DNA of 64,000 nucleotides. Source: Desulfonatronum thiodismutans. GTDB taxonomy: Bacteria; Desulfobacterota; Desulfovibrionia; Desulfovibrionales; Desulfonatronaceae. The DNA is taken from contig NZ_JPIK01000028.1 of the NCBI RefSeq assembly GCF_000717475.1, forward strand, positions 41,623-105,622, given 5' to 3'. Position 1 is the stretch's first letter. Every line of letters starts with the position of its first letter. The notes beneath the pieces were generated by a model. The model did no database searches, was not told where the DNA came from, and saw only the letters and a list, made by a program, of their open reading frames with translations. Shown piece after piece: positions 24,819-33,330 of this stretch. Position numbers and translations under genes: made by a program.

Positions 24819-26099
24819 ATGGCCGACATCAAAAAACTCGTATCCATGCTTAAGGAGCTGGACGACCTGCTCACCGGCTGCATGCGCTGCGGCATGTGCC
24901 AGGCCCAGTGCCCGGTCTTCGCCCAAACCGGCCGGGAGACCGACGTCACTCGCGGCAAATTGGCTTTGCTCTCCGGTCTGTCCGAGGAAATCCTCAAGGA
25001 CCCGGAAGAGGTCAATGAAAAACTCCAGCGCTGTCTGCTCTGCGGCACCTGCGAGGCCAACTGTCCTTCCGGGGTCAAGGTCACGGACATCTTTCTACGC
25101 GCCCGGGCCATTCTCACCGGCTACCTGGGCCTGCCGCCCACTCAGCGACTGATCTTCCGCCGACTGCTGACCAACCCCAAACTGATGAACAACCTGCTTT
25201 CCCTGGGATCGTCCTTGCAGGGCCTGTTCACCAAGGATGCGGACAGTGTCATCGGCACGTCCTGCGCCCGGTTCAACGCCCCGCTGATCGCGGACCGGCA
25301 TTTCAAGAAGCTGGCCTCGAAATCGCTGCATTCCCAAACTCCCCACAAGGATACCCCTTCGGGCAAGTCCGGGCTGCGGGTGGCGTTCTTCCCCGGCTGC
25401 GTCACGGACAAGGTTTTCCCCCAGGTCGGCCAGGCCGTGCTGAAAATCATGGAGCACCATCAGGTCGGGGTGTTTATGCCGCCCAATCAGGCCTGCTGCG
25501 GCATCCCGGCCCTGTCCAGCGGCGAAACCGAGGTCTTCGACAATCTGGTCCGCCAAAACCTGGACCTGTTCGCCAAAGGCAAATGGGACTACCTGATCAC
25601 CCCCTGCGCCACCTGCACGGCCACCATTCATGAGCTTTGGCCCAAATACTACGGGGACAAGATGGACGCGGTCCGGGTCAAGGACCTCGCCGACAAGGTC
25701 ATGGACGTCAGCCAGTTTCTTGCCGACGTCCTGAAGGTCGCCCCGAAAGAGGCCGCAAGCCCGGCCAAGGTGGCCTACCACGACCCCTGTCACCTGCGGA
25801 ATACGTTGAAGATCACGGCCCAACCGCGCCAGATCCTGGCCGCCGGAGGCAAATACGCCGCTGCCGAGCTGCCCGGAGGCCCATCCTGCTGCGGATCCGG
25901 CGGCAGCTTCAACATCAAGCACTACAAGCTGTCCGACGTCATCGGCCGTAAAAAGGCCGAAAGTATCGCCGCCACCGGCGCCAAAATTGCGGCCACCAGC
26001 TGTCCGGCCTGCATGCTCCAGATTTCGGACATGCTGTCCAAGTCCGGACATTCGATTCCCGTGAAGCATGTGGTGGAGTTGTACGCGGAAACGTTGTAA
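24819..26099 (+). CDS. GlcF-type Fe-S subunit of D-lactate dehydrogenase
   Basis: This 426-residue protein has two [4Fe-4S] motifs (C21-C24-C27-C31 in CMRCGMCQAQCP and a second in CLLCGTCEANCP) and two CCG domains (PGCVTDKVFP..QACCGIPALSSGE, and DPCHLRNTLK..SCCGSGGSFNIKH). CCG domains bind additional Fe-S clusters in heterodisulfide-reductase-like proteins. It should take electrons from the FAD subunit upstream (12-bp spacing) and deliver them to menaquinone or another carrier. The start ATG has an AGGA-type site in AACCGGAGGACATC. The hexamer-repeat hairpin lies immediately after the stop codon, so the operon may be divided here at mRNA level. Confidence 0.92.
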   Translation: MADIKKLVSMLKELDDLLTGCMRCGMCQAQCPVFAQTGRETDVTRGKLALLSGLSEEILKDPEEVNEKLQRCLLCGTCEANCPSGVKVTDIFLRARAILTGYLGLPPTQRLIFRRLLTNPKLMNNLLSLGSSLQGLFTKDADSVIGTSCARFNAPLIADRHFKKLASKSLHSQTPHKDTPSGKSGLRVAFFPGCVTDKVFPQVGQAVLKIMEHHQVGVFMPPNQACCGIPALSSGETEVFDNLVRQNLDLFAKGKWDYLITPCATCTATIHELWPKYYGDKMDAVRVKDLADKVMDVSQFLADVLKVAPKEAASPAKVAYHDPCHLRNTLKITAQPRQILAAGGKYAAAELPGGPSCCGSGGSFNIKHYKLSDVIGRKKAESIAATGAKIAATSCPACMLQISDMLSKSGHSIPVKHVVELYAETL

Positions 26100-26140
26100 C
26101 GGGTAGGGGTGGATTTGTTCTCATTTCCCAGCGAGTATTC

Positions 26141-26227
26141 GGATCGGTATCGAAATCGAAATCGTGATCGAAATCGATTTCTGGTTACTTTCCGATTGCG
26201 ATTGCGATTTCGATTGCGATTTCGATG
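26141..26227. repeat. Hexamer-array hairpin (site A), between glcF-like gene and pta
   Basis: Left array GGATCGGTATCGAAATCG-like units (26141-26180) and right array CCGATTGCGATTGCGATTTCG-like units (26191-26226) are mutually complementary in the six-base register ATCGRN/NYCGAT and can fold into one long imperfect hairpin with about 10 bases of loop. Related arrays stand at 38609-38732, 51211-51279 and 55631-55715. Confidence 0.8.
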
Positions 26228-26280
26228 GGAGAATGGATTCGCCCCTGCCTGACCACCTCAAAACCAAAGGACCCTCGCCC

Positions 26281-28389
26281 ATGGCCAAGAACCTCTACGT
26301 CATCAACACGGAGTCCCGCAGCGGCAAATCGGCCATCTGTCTCGGCCTGATGCAGATGCTCATGCGCCATATCCGGCGGGTGGGTTTTTTTCGACCGATC
26401 ATCAGCGCCCAGGGCAACGGCAAACGGGATCACGACACCAACCTGATCCTGACCCAGTTCCACCTCAACGAAACCTACCAGGACGCTTTCGCCTACACCC
26501 TGGAACAGGCCCGGGACCTGATCAATCAAGGCGAACACGCCTTGCTGATGGAGAACATCCTGGCCAAGTACAAGGCCCTGGAAACCCGTTACGACTTCAT
26601 CCTTTGCGAAGGCTCGGACTTTATCGGCGGTGATTCGGCCTTTGAGTTCGACATCAACGCGGAGATCGCCGCCAACCTCGGCTCTCCGGTGATCCTGGTG
26701 GCCAACGGCCAAAACAAGACCCCGAGACAAATCGTGGCCCAGACCCAGATCGCCATCGACACGTTTTCCGAAAAGGGTCTGGACGTCCTGGCCACCATCG
26801 TCAATCGGGCCGAGAGCCTGGACAAGGACGAAATCATCGGTGGTCTGCGCTGCAAATACCGGGACCACGAGGAATGCCTGGCTTATGCCATCCCCGAGGT
26901 GCCCTCCCTGGGCAAGCCGACCATCAACGACATCCGCAAATGGCTGGACGCCGAAGTGATCGCCGGCGGAGATCTGCTGGACGTTCAGGTGGACGACTAC
27001 GTGGTGGCCGCCATGCAGGTGAACAACTTTCTGCAGTACGTTTCCAAGAACTCCATGGTCATCACCCCCGGCGACCGGTCGGACATCCTCCTGGGCTGCA
27101 TCGCCACCCGGCAATCCCAGACCTATCCCGAGGTTGCGGGAATCGTGCTCACCGGCGGCATCAAGCCTCCGGATTCCGTAATGAAGCTCCTGGACGGCTG
27201 GACCGGCGTGCCCATGCCCATTCTTTCGGCCAAGGGCCATACCTACAAGATCACCAGGACCCTGATGGAAATGTACGGTCGCATCGAGCCCGAGGACCAG
27301 AAGAAGATCGCCACGGCCCTGGGATCTTTCGAGGAGCACGTGGACACCGCGGAACTTTTCCAGCGCCTGGAGACAAAAAAATCCACCAAGGTCACACCGG
27401 TGATGTTCGAGTACAGCCTGATCGAGAAAGCCAAGGCCGAACGCCGACACATCGTGCTGCCCGAAGGCGCGTCCACCCGCATTCTCCAGGCCGCGGACAT
27501 TCTGCTGCGCCGCGGCATCGCTGATCTGACCATCCTCGGCCAACCGGACGCCATTCGGGCCAAGGCCGCTCAGATGGGGCTGTCCCTGGACAAGGCCACG
27601 TTCATTGACCCGGGCACGTCGGAATATTTCGAGGAATACTGGAAAGCCTACTACGAGCTGCGCAAAACCAAAGGCATGACCGAGGAAGTGGCCCACGACA
27701 CCATGGCCGAGGCCACCTATTTCGGGACCATGATGGTTCAAAAAGGACATGCCGACGGGATGGTTTCCGGCTCCATCACCACCACCCAGCAGACCATCCG
27801 TCCGGCCTTGCAGTTCATTAAGACCAGGCCGGGCATCTCCCTGGTCTCCTCGGTCTTTTTCATGTGCATGTCCGACCGGGTGCTGGTCTTCGGCGACTGC
27901 GCCGTGAACCCCAACCCCTCGGCCCAACAGCTGGCGGAAATCGCTCTAGCCTCCGCGGACACCGCCGTCCAATTTGGTGTTGACCCCAGAATTGCCATGC
28001 TCTCCTACTCCACCGGCGAATCCGGTTCGGGCCAGGAAGTGGAAAAGGTCCGGGAAGCCACGGCCATCGCCAAAGAGATGTCTCCGGAACTGCTCATCGA
28101 AGGACCAATCCAGTACGACGCGGCCTACGATCCGGACGTAGCCATGACCAAAATGCCCGACTCAAAGGTGGCCGGACGGGCCACGGTGTTCATCTTCCCG
28201 GACCTGAACACCGGCAATAACACCTACAAGGCCGTGCAGCGAGCCGCCAACGCCATCGCCATCGGCCCGGTTCTCCAGGGTCTGAACAAACCGGTCAACG
28301 ACCTCTCCCGCGGCTGCACCGTGCCGGACATCGTCAATACCGTGGCCATCACCGCCATCCAGGCTCAGCACGCGGGAAATAGAAATTAG
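26281..28389 (+). CDS. pta: Phosphate acetyltransferase (long form with DRTGG domain)
   Basis: This 702-residue enzyme converts acetyl-CoA and phosphate to acetyl phosphate. It has a BioD-like P-loop domain (NTESRSGKSAICLGLM, residues about 1-200), a DRTGG domain (about 215-330) and the catalytic PTA_PTB domain (about 375-700; VLPEGASTRILQAADILLRRG, MVSGSITTTQQTIRPALQ, SYSTGESGSGQEVEKVREA, FPDLNTGNNTYKAVQR). The ATG at 26281 begins MAKNLYVINTESRSGK, the normal family start, with AAAGGA upstream. The frame is also open for 39 more codons through the repeat hairpin (giving a DCDCDFDCDF stretch), which I treat as non-coding. ackA follows 46 bp later. Confidence 0.96.
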   Translation: MAKNLYVINTESRSGKSAICLGLMQMLMRHIRRVGFFRPIISAQGNGKRDHDTNLILTQFHLNETYQDAFAYTLEQARDLINQGEHALLMENILAKYKALETRYDFILCEGSDFIGGDSAFEFDINAEIAANLGSPVILVANGQNKTPRQIVAQTQIAIDTFSEKGLDVLATIVNRAESLDKDEIIGGLRCKYRDHEECLAYAIPEVPSLGKPTINDIRKWLDAEVIAGGDLLDVQVDDYVVAAMQVNNFLQYVSKNSMVITPGDRSDILLGCIATRQSQTYPEVAGIVLTGGIKPPDSVMKLLDGWTGVPMPILSAKGHTYKITRTLMEMYGRIEPEDQKKIATALGSFEEHVDTAELFQRLETKKSTKVTPVMFEYSLIEKAKAERRHIVLPEGASTRILQAADILLRRGIADLTILGQPDAIRAKAAQMGLSLDKATFIDPGTSEYFEEYWKAYYELRKTKGMTEEVAHDTMAEATYFGTMMVQKGHADGMVSGSITTTQQTIRPALQFIKTRPGISLVSSVFFMCMSDRVLVFGDCAVNPNPSAQQLAEIALASADTAVQFGVDPRIAMLSYSTGESGSGQEVEKVREATAIAKEMSPELLIEGPIQYDAAYDPDVAMTKMPDSKVAGRATVFIFPDLNTGNNTYKAVQRAANAIAIGPVLQGLNKPVNDLSRGCTVPDIVNTVAITAIQAQHAGNRN

Positions 28390-28435
28390 CGACTTGCCTG
28401 AAATACCACGTCAACTTTATTTGAAGGGAAGATTC

Positions 28436-29677
28436 ATGAAGATTCTCATCCTCAACTCCGGCAGTTCCTCGGTCAAATATCAGCTTTTGGACATGACCGA
28501 GCAGGCCGTTTTGGCTTCGGGTCTTGTGGAACGCATCGGCGAGGCCACCAGCAAGATCAAACATGTCCGCCGTCCCGGCACGGACCGGGAGCAGGCCTTC
28601 AATGAAGCCATGTCCATCCCGGACCACGCCACGGGCCTGGCAAAGCTGGTGGAACTGATCACCGGCAAGGAGACCGGAGTCATCGCCTCGGTTTCGGAAA
28701 TCCAGGGCATCGGCCACAGAATCGTTCATGGCGGGGAAGACTTCAGCGCTCCGACCCTGGTGGACGAGACCGTGATTGAGGGCATCAAGGCTCAAATCCC
28801 CTTGGCACCGTTACACAATCCCGGGGGGCTGGCTGGCATCGAGACCGCGTTGCGGCTGATACCCGGCGTGCCCAACGTGGCCGTGTTCGACACGGCCTTT
28901 CACCAGACCATGGCCCCGGAAGCCTACCGTTACGCCATTCCCAAGGAACTTTACACCGAACTGAAGATCCGTCGCTACGGCTTCCACGGCACGTCTCACT
29001 TCTATGTGGCCAAGCAGTGTGCCAAAATGCTGGGCAAGCCGCTCCAGGAAACCTCCTGTGTGACCGTACATCTGGGCAACGGCTGCTCCATGGCCGCGAT
29101 CAAGAACGGCAAGTGCATCGACACCAGCATGGGCCTGACCCCGTTGGCCGGACTGGTGATGGGCACGCGTTCCGGCGACGTGGACCCGGCCCTGCATGCC
29201 TTTCTGGCGGACAACAAGGGCTTGACTATTCGCGAAATCGACACGCTGTTGAACAAGGAAAGCGGGCTGAAGGGGATGTGCGGCCATAACGATATGCGCG
29301 ACATCCACGACCTCATCGCCCAGGGCGACGCAGACGCCCAACTGGCTCTGCGGGTCTTCTGCCGCCGGGTGACCCAGTACATCGGCCAGTACCTGGCCCT
29401 GCTGGACGGAGCCGACGCCATCTGCTTTACCGCCGGCATCGGCGAGAACGACTCCGCGGTTCGCCGACTGTCCTGCGCCACCCTTGGAGGGTTGGGCGCG
29501 GTACTGGACACCCAGCGTAATGCCGAAGCTCCCCGTGGCCAAGCCATGGAAATCAGCACCGCCAACAGCCTGATCAAAATCTTTATCATCCCCACCAACG
29601 AAGAGTTGGAAATCGCCACCCAGACCATGGAAGTCCTGGGAAACAAGGAGGCTGAGCGTGAGTCAGGAAAAAATTGA
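28436..29677 (+). CDS. ackA: Acetate kinase
   Basis: This 413-residue kinase makes ATP and acetate from acetyl phosphate, the substrate-level phosphorylation step of lactate oxidation. Family motifs are ILNSGSSSVKYQLL at the N-terminus, VFDTAFHQTMAPEAYRYAIP, RRYGFHGTSHFYV, HLGNGCSMAAI, MGLTPLAGLVMGTRSGDVDP and ICFTAGIGENDSAVR. The ATG at 28436-28438 follows GAAGGGAAG. The 3' end overlaps the next gene by 20 bases, so translation of the LUD proteins is probably coupled to it. Confidence 0.97.
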   Translation: MKILILNSGSSSVKYQLLDMTEQAVLASGLVERIGEATSKIKHVRRPGTDREQAFNEAMSIPDHATGLAKLVELITGKETGVIASVSEIQGIGHRIVHGGEDFSAPTLVDETVIEGIKAQIPLAPLHNPGGLAGIETALRLIPGVPNVAVFDTAFHQTMAPEAYRYAIPKELYTELKIRRYGFHGTSHFYVAKQCAKMLGKPLQETSCVTVHLGNGCSMAAIKNGKCIDTSMGLTPLAGLVMGTRSGDVDPALHAFLADNKGLTIREIDTLLNKESGLKGMCGHNDMRDIHDLIAQGDADAQLALRVFCRRVTQYIGQYLALLDGADAICFTAGIGENDSAVRRLSCATLGGLGAVLDTQRNAEAPRGQAMEISTANSLIKIFIIPTNEELEIATQTMEVLGNKEAERESGKN

Positions 29678-30284
29678 ACTCTTTACTAAAAAGGCCGAAG
29701 CCGTCTCCGCGGTGGTCAAGCGGATCGGCAAACTGGACGAAGCCTACGCCTACGCCGTGGACGTCTGCCTGAACAAGGACGCCTGCCAACTGCTGCTCTC
29801 CGGCTGCGAAAACGCGATTTCCGACGAAGCCTCGGACCTGTGCGTAGCCAAGGCGGCGGACAAGGTCATGGCCGCGCCCAAGCTGGCCGACGAGCAGTAC
29901 GCGAAACTGGCCAAGGCAGCGGAAAAAGCCGGAGTAAAGCTCATCGCCGACGGCCTGCGCGGCCATCTGGCCGGGATCGACATCGGATTCGCCGTGGCCG
30001 ACCTGGGACTGGCCGAGACCGGTTCCCTGGTGCTGGACTCCTCTTCCGAGGATCTGCGGTTGTCCACCATGATCAGCGAGATCAACGTGGTGGTCCTGCC
30101 CCTGTCCAAGCTGCGTGCCACCAGCTACGAGGCTGAGGCCGAACTGCTGCCCATGATGCAAAAGGCCCCCAACTACCTGGCCTTCATCACCGGGGCCAGC
30201 CGGACCGCGGACATTGAACGGGTGCTGGCCATCGGGGTCCACGGCCCATTGGAACTGCACATCCTGCTCTGGGAGGACGAATAA
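29658..30284 (+). CDS. lutC: LUD-domain protein (LutC/LldG type) of L-lactate dehydrogenase
   Basis: This 208-residue LUD-domain protein is of the LutC/YkgG type (VAVADLGLAETGSLVLDSSS-like core, here GFAVADLGLAETGSLV, and STMISEINVVVLPLSKL). In Desulfovibrio the equivalent protein and the following fusion protein form the L-lactate dehydrogenase. The start is GTG at 29658-29660 with AAGGAGG eight bases upstream, inside the end of ackA. The stop (TAA) overlaps the next ATG by one base. Confidence 0.9.
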   Translation: MSQEKIELFTKKAEAVSAVVKRIGKLDEAYAYAVDVCLNKDACQLLLSGCENAISDEASDLCVAKAADKVMAAPKLADEQYAKLAKAAEKAGVKLIADGLRGHLAGIDIGFAVADLGLAETGSLVLDSSSEDLRLSTMISEINVVVLPLSKLRATSYEAEAELLPMMQKAPNYLAFITGASRTADIERVLAIGVHGPLELHILLWEDE

Positions 30285-32443
30285 TGCAAACTGCCGTAAA
30301 AATAGAAGAATATCTCCAGGAAGTCGAAGAGTCCCTGGGCAACGAGTTCCAGCGCAAGGCCTTGGACACCTTTGCCGTGGCCTATCGCACCGGCCGGGCC
30401 AACGCCTTTACCGGAATGGACGTCAAGGGCCTGATCGAGGAGATCGCCCAGGCCAAGGACGACGGCATCCGGCGCATGGACGAGCTGTACCAGCAGTTCA
30501 AGCAAAAAGCCGAATCCATGGGCGTCCACGTCCATCTGGCCACGACCGCGGAGGAGGCCAACCGGATCATCGCCCGCATCGCCAAGGACAACGACTGTAA
30601 AAAGGTGATCAAGGCCAAGTCCATGACCGCGGAGGAAACCCACCTCAACAACCATCTGGAAGCCGAGGGTCTGAAGGTCGTGGAATCGGACCTGGGGGAA
30701 TGGATCATCCAGATGCGCGGCGAAGGCCCGTCGCACATGGTCATGCCTGCCATCCACCTCTCCCGCTACCAAGTGGCCGACCTCTTCGCCGGGGTGACCA
30801 AGAAGGAACAGAATCCGGACATCCAGAAGCTGGTCAAAGTGGCCCGTCGGGAGCTGCGCAAGGAATACGTGGAAGCGGACATGGGCATCTCCGGAAGCAA
30901 CTTCGCCGTGGTGGAAACCGGAACCATCGGCCTGGTGACCAACGAGGGCAACGCCCGGCTGGCCACCACCCTGCCTCGGGTGCATGTGGCTCTGGTGGGC
31001 CTGGAAAAGCTGACACCCACCCTGCACGACGCCCTGCGCATCCTTCGCGCCCTGCCCCGCAACGCCACCGGCCAGCAGATCACCTCCTACGTGACCTGGA
31101 TCACCGGTCCCAACGAATGCAAGGGCGCGCCGGACGACAAGAAGGTCATGCACGTGGTCTTCCTGGACAACGGACGCAAGAAGCTGGCCAAGGACAAGGA
31201 CTTCGCCCAGATCCTGCGCTGCATCCGCTGCGGGGCCTGCGCCAACGTCTGCCCGGTCTACCGCCTGGTTGGCGGCCATAAGTACGGCCACGTCTACATC
31301 GGGGCCATCGGCCTGATCATGACCTACTTCTTCCACGGCAAGGACAAGGCCAAGTTTCTGGTCCAGAACTGCGTGAACTGCGGGGCCTGCAAGGAGGTCT
31401 GCGCCGCGGGCATCGACCTGCCTCGACTGATCAAGGAAATCCATGCCATGATTCAGGACGAGGATGGCCATCCGGCCCAGTCCAAACTGATGGGCATGGT
31501 GCTTAAGAACCGCACCCTGTTCCACACCCTGCTGAAAAACATGCGCTGGGCCCAGAAGCCTTTTGCGGAGCGCGAAGGGCAGTACATCCGACATCTGCCC
31601 ACGGTGTTCATGAAGGAAAAAGATCAGGATTTCCGCAAGCTGCCCACCATCGCGGACAAGGCCTTCCGGGACGAATGGAAGTCCATCAAACCCGAGGTGC
31701 GCAACCCCACGTTGCGGGTGGCCCTGTTCTCGGGCTGCGTCCAGGACTTCGTCTACCCCGAACAGATGAAGGCCGCGGTCAAGATCATCGCCTCCACGGG
31801 TACCGTGGAGCTGGACTACCCCATGAAGCAATCCTGCTGCGGCCTGCCGGTGAACATGATGGGCGAGAAGCAGGCGGCCGTGGAAGTGGCTCGGCAGAAC
31901 GTTCAGGCCATTGATCCGTCCAAATTCGACTACATCATGACCATGTGCGCCTCCTGTGCCTCGCACCTCAAGCACAGCTACCCCAAGCTGCTGGAGAACG
32001 ATGCCGATCTGGCCCCCAAGGTGGCCCAATTCGCGGACAAGGTCATCGACTTCAGTTCCTTCATCCACGATGTGCTGCAAATCTCGTCCATGAAGTTCAA
32101 CCGCTCCGGCAAACGCATCGGCTACCACGCCCCTTGCCACCTCTGCCGAGGCCTGGAAGTCCGCGAAGCACCGAGGGAGGCCATCAACATGGCCCACGAC
32201 TATGTGCCGACCTCCGAGGAGGAAGTCTGCTGCGGCTTCGGCGGTTCCTACTCCATGAAGTTCCCGGCCATCTCCAAGACCCTGCTGGCTAAAAAAATGG
32301 CCAACCTGGAAGCGGGCGACATCGCCGCCGTGGCCACGGACTGCCCAGGCTGCGTGATGCAGATCCGGGGCGGAATGAAGGCCGCGGGCAAGGACATCGA
32401 GGTCAAACACGTGGCCGAACTGCTGGCCGAACGGCTGCGGTAG
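30284..32443 (+). CDS. LUD/4Fe-4S/CCG fusion protein, L-lactate dehydrogenase subunit (LutB-LutA-like)
   Basis: This 719-residue protein joins what are LutB and LutA in Bacillus. A LUD domain (about 60-300; SMTAEETHLNNHLEAEGLKVVESDLGEWI in outline, GISGSNFAVVETGTIGLVTNEGNARL), two [4Fe-4S] motifs (CIRCGACANVCP and CVNCGACKEVC), then two CCG domains (SGCVQDFVYPEQ..SCCGLPVNMMGE, and APCHLCRGLEV..VCCGFGGSYSMKF). This matches the L-lactate dehydrogenase large subunit of Desulfovibrio. It is the last gene of the operon and is followed by a clear terminator at 32492-32518. Electron acceptor is presumably menaquinone or a membrane complex; this is inference. Confidence 0.92.
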   Translation: MQTAVKIEEYLQEVEESLGNEFQRKALDTFAVAYRTGRANAFTGMDVKGLIEEIAQAKDDGIRRMDELYQQFKQKAESMGVHVHLATTAEEANRIIARIAKDNDCKKVIKAKSMTAEETHLNNHLEAEGLKVVESDLGEWIIQMRGEGPSHMVMPAIHLSRYQVADLFAGVTKKEQNPDIQKLVKVARRELRKEYVEADMGISGSNFAVVETGTIGLVTNEGNARLATTLPRVHVALVGLEKLTPTLHDALRILRALPRNATGQQITSYVTWITGPNECKGAPDDKKVMHVVFLDNGRKKLAKDKDFAQILRCIRCGACANVCPVYRLVGGHKYGHVYIGAIGLIMTYFFHGKDKAKFLVQNCVNCGACKEVCAAGIDLPRLIKEIHAMIQDEDGHPAQSKLMGMVLKNRTLFHTLLKNMRWAQKPFAEREGQYIRHLPTVFMKEKDQDFRKLPTIADKAFRDEWKSIKPEVRNPTLRVALFSGCVQDFVYPEQMKAAVKIIASTGTVELDYPMKQSCCGLPVNMMGEKQAAVEVARQNVQAIDPSKFDYIMTMCASCASHLKHSYPKLLENDADLAPKVAQFADKVIDFSSFIHDVLQISSMKFNRSGKRIGYHAPCHLCRGLEVREAPREAINMAHDYVPTSEEEVCCGFGGSYSMKFPAISKTLLAKKMANLEAGDIAAVATDCPGCVMQIRGGMKAAGKDIEVKHVAELLAERLR

Positions 32444-32461
32444 GACGTTCCGTCACCCCGT

Positions 32462-32486
32462 AGGGGCGGGTTTCAAACCCGCCCCT
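32462..32486. repeat. GGGGCGGGTTT inverted repeat
   Basis: AGGGGCGGGTTT-C-AAACCCGCCCCT is a perfect 12-bp-arm palindrome directly before the operon terminator. Related GTAGGGGC palindromes occur at 61247-61274 and 61433-61454, so this is a dispersed small repeat. Confidence 0.75.
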
Positions 32487-32491
32487 CCAAC

Positions 32492-32518
32492 GGCCGGGAG
32501 TGATCCCGGCCTTTTTTT
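32492..32518 (+). terminator. Terminator of the lactate oxidation operon
   Basis: GGCCGGG - AGTGAT - CCCGGCC is followed by seven T. It ends the transcription unit that starts at the sigma-54-like promoter at 21376. Confidence 0.93.
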
Positions 32519-32708
32519 CTTTAAATCTCAAACGGCACGGACCCGGCACGAAACTTGACTCTTTTCCTGCGAGTCAAGCCGTGATATGTTTCTCGTTCAC
32601 TTCGCTAGTCGAGGTGAACGAGACAATCATCTCAATGGTGAAACGCCACGGCGTATTTCATGAAGCCACCGGGCGCGCCCCGAGAAGGATCGAAAAGGAG
32701 TGAAGAGA

Positions 32709-33296
32709 ATGACCCTGCGAGAGCTTGTTTCCAGGACCCGCAGTTTCCGGCGTTTTTACGAGAACCACCCGCTCTCGCTGGAGGCCCTGGAAGATTTGGT
32801 GGACATGGCGAGGCTGACGGCCTCGGCGGCCAATTTGCAGCCCTTGCGGTACATGATCAGCGTTGATTCCAGCGTCAACGCCCGGATTTTCCCTCACCTG
32901 GCCTGGGCCGCTTATCTCAAGGACTGGGACGGGCCGGAAGAGGGTGAGCGCCCCACGGGATATATCGTCATCCTTGGAGATCAACGATACGCAAAGACCT
33001 CGGCCTGGGATCTGGGCATCGCGGCCCAGACCATCCTCCTGGGCGCAACGGAAACGGGTCTGGGCGGATGCATGATCGGCTCCATCAAAAAAGACGCCCT
33101 GGCCGCGGCTCTGGAAACGCCCGAAGGCTTTGAAATCCTGATGGTCATTGCCCTGGGACGGCCCAAGGAAAAAATCGTGCTGGAACGCCTCGGCGAGTCC
33201 GGCGACATAAAGTACTGGCGAGACGAAAAAGGCGTTCACCACGTTCCCAAGCGCGATCTGGACTCCATTCTATTGCGACGTTTCGAGGACAACTGA
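32709..33296 (+). CDS. Nitroreductase-family FMN protein
   Basis: This 195-residue member of the nitroreductase fold has an N-terminal FMN-binding RTRSFRRFYENHPLS, AANLQPLRYMISVD, a middle DLGIAAQTILLGATETGLGGCMIGSI and C-terminal VIALGRPKEK. Such proteins are FMN-dependent NAD(P)H oxidoreductases; the substrate is not evident. The ATG at 32709 is placed seven bases after AGGAG; a GTG three codons earlier overlaps the ribosome binding site. It lies 34 bp before the FAD protein gene and may be co-transcribed with it. Confidence 0.88.
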   Translation: MTLRELVSRTRSFRRFYENHPLSLEALEDLVDMARLTASAANLQPLRYMISVDSSVNARIFPHLAWAAYLKDWDGPEEGERPTGYIVILGDQRYAKTSAWDLGIAAQTILLGATETGLGGCMIGSIKKDALAAALETPEGFEILMVIALGRPKEKIVLERLGESGDIKYWRDEKGVHHVPKRDLDSILLRRFEDN

Positions 33297-33330
33297 ACCA
33301 CCTTTCTCCCAATCATCCCCTGGAGACGTT

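Noticed and set aside
22437..24926. Open frame of about 830 codons on the minus strand, and similar long antisense frames at 16824-19160, 30173-32410 and 26185-27927.
   Set aside because: They mirror well-recognised genes (permease, GlcD, PFOR, LUD fusion, pta) in GC-rich DNA, have Gly/His/Val-rich composition typical of antisense shadows and contain no family motif.
26141..26227. CRISPR-like array.
   Set aside because: The units are six bases, without spacers, and the two halves are mutually complementary.
26164..26280. N-terminal extension of Pta through the hexamer repeat.
   Set aside because: It has no ribosome binding site of its own, and the normal family start MAKNLYVINTESRSGK follows. 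I keep it only as a question in the findings.
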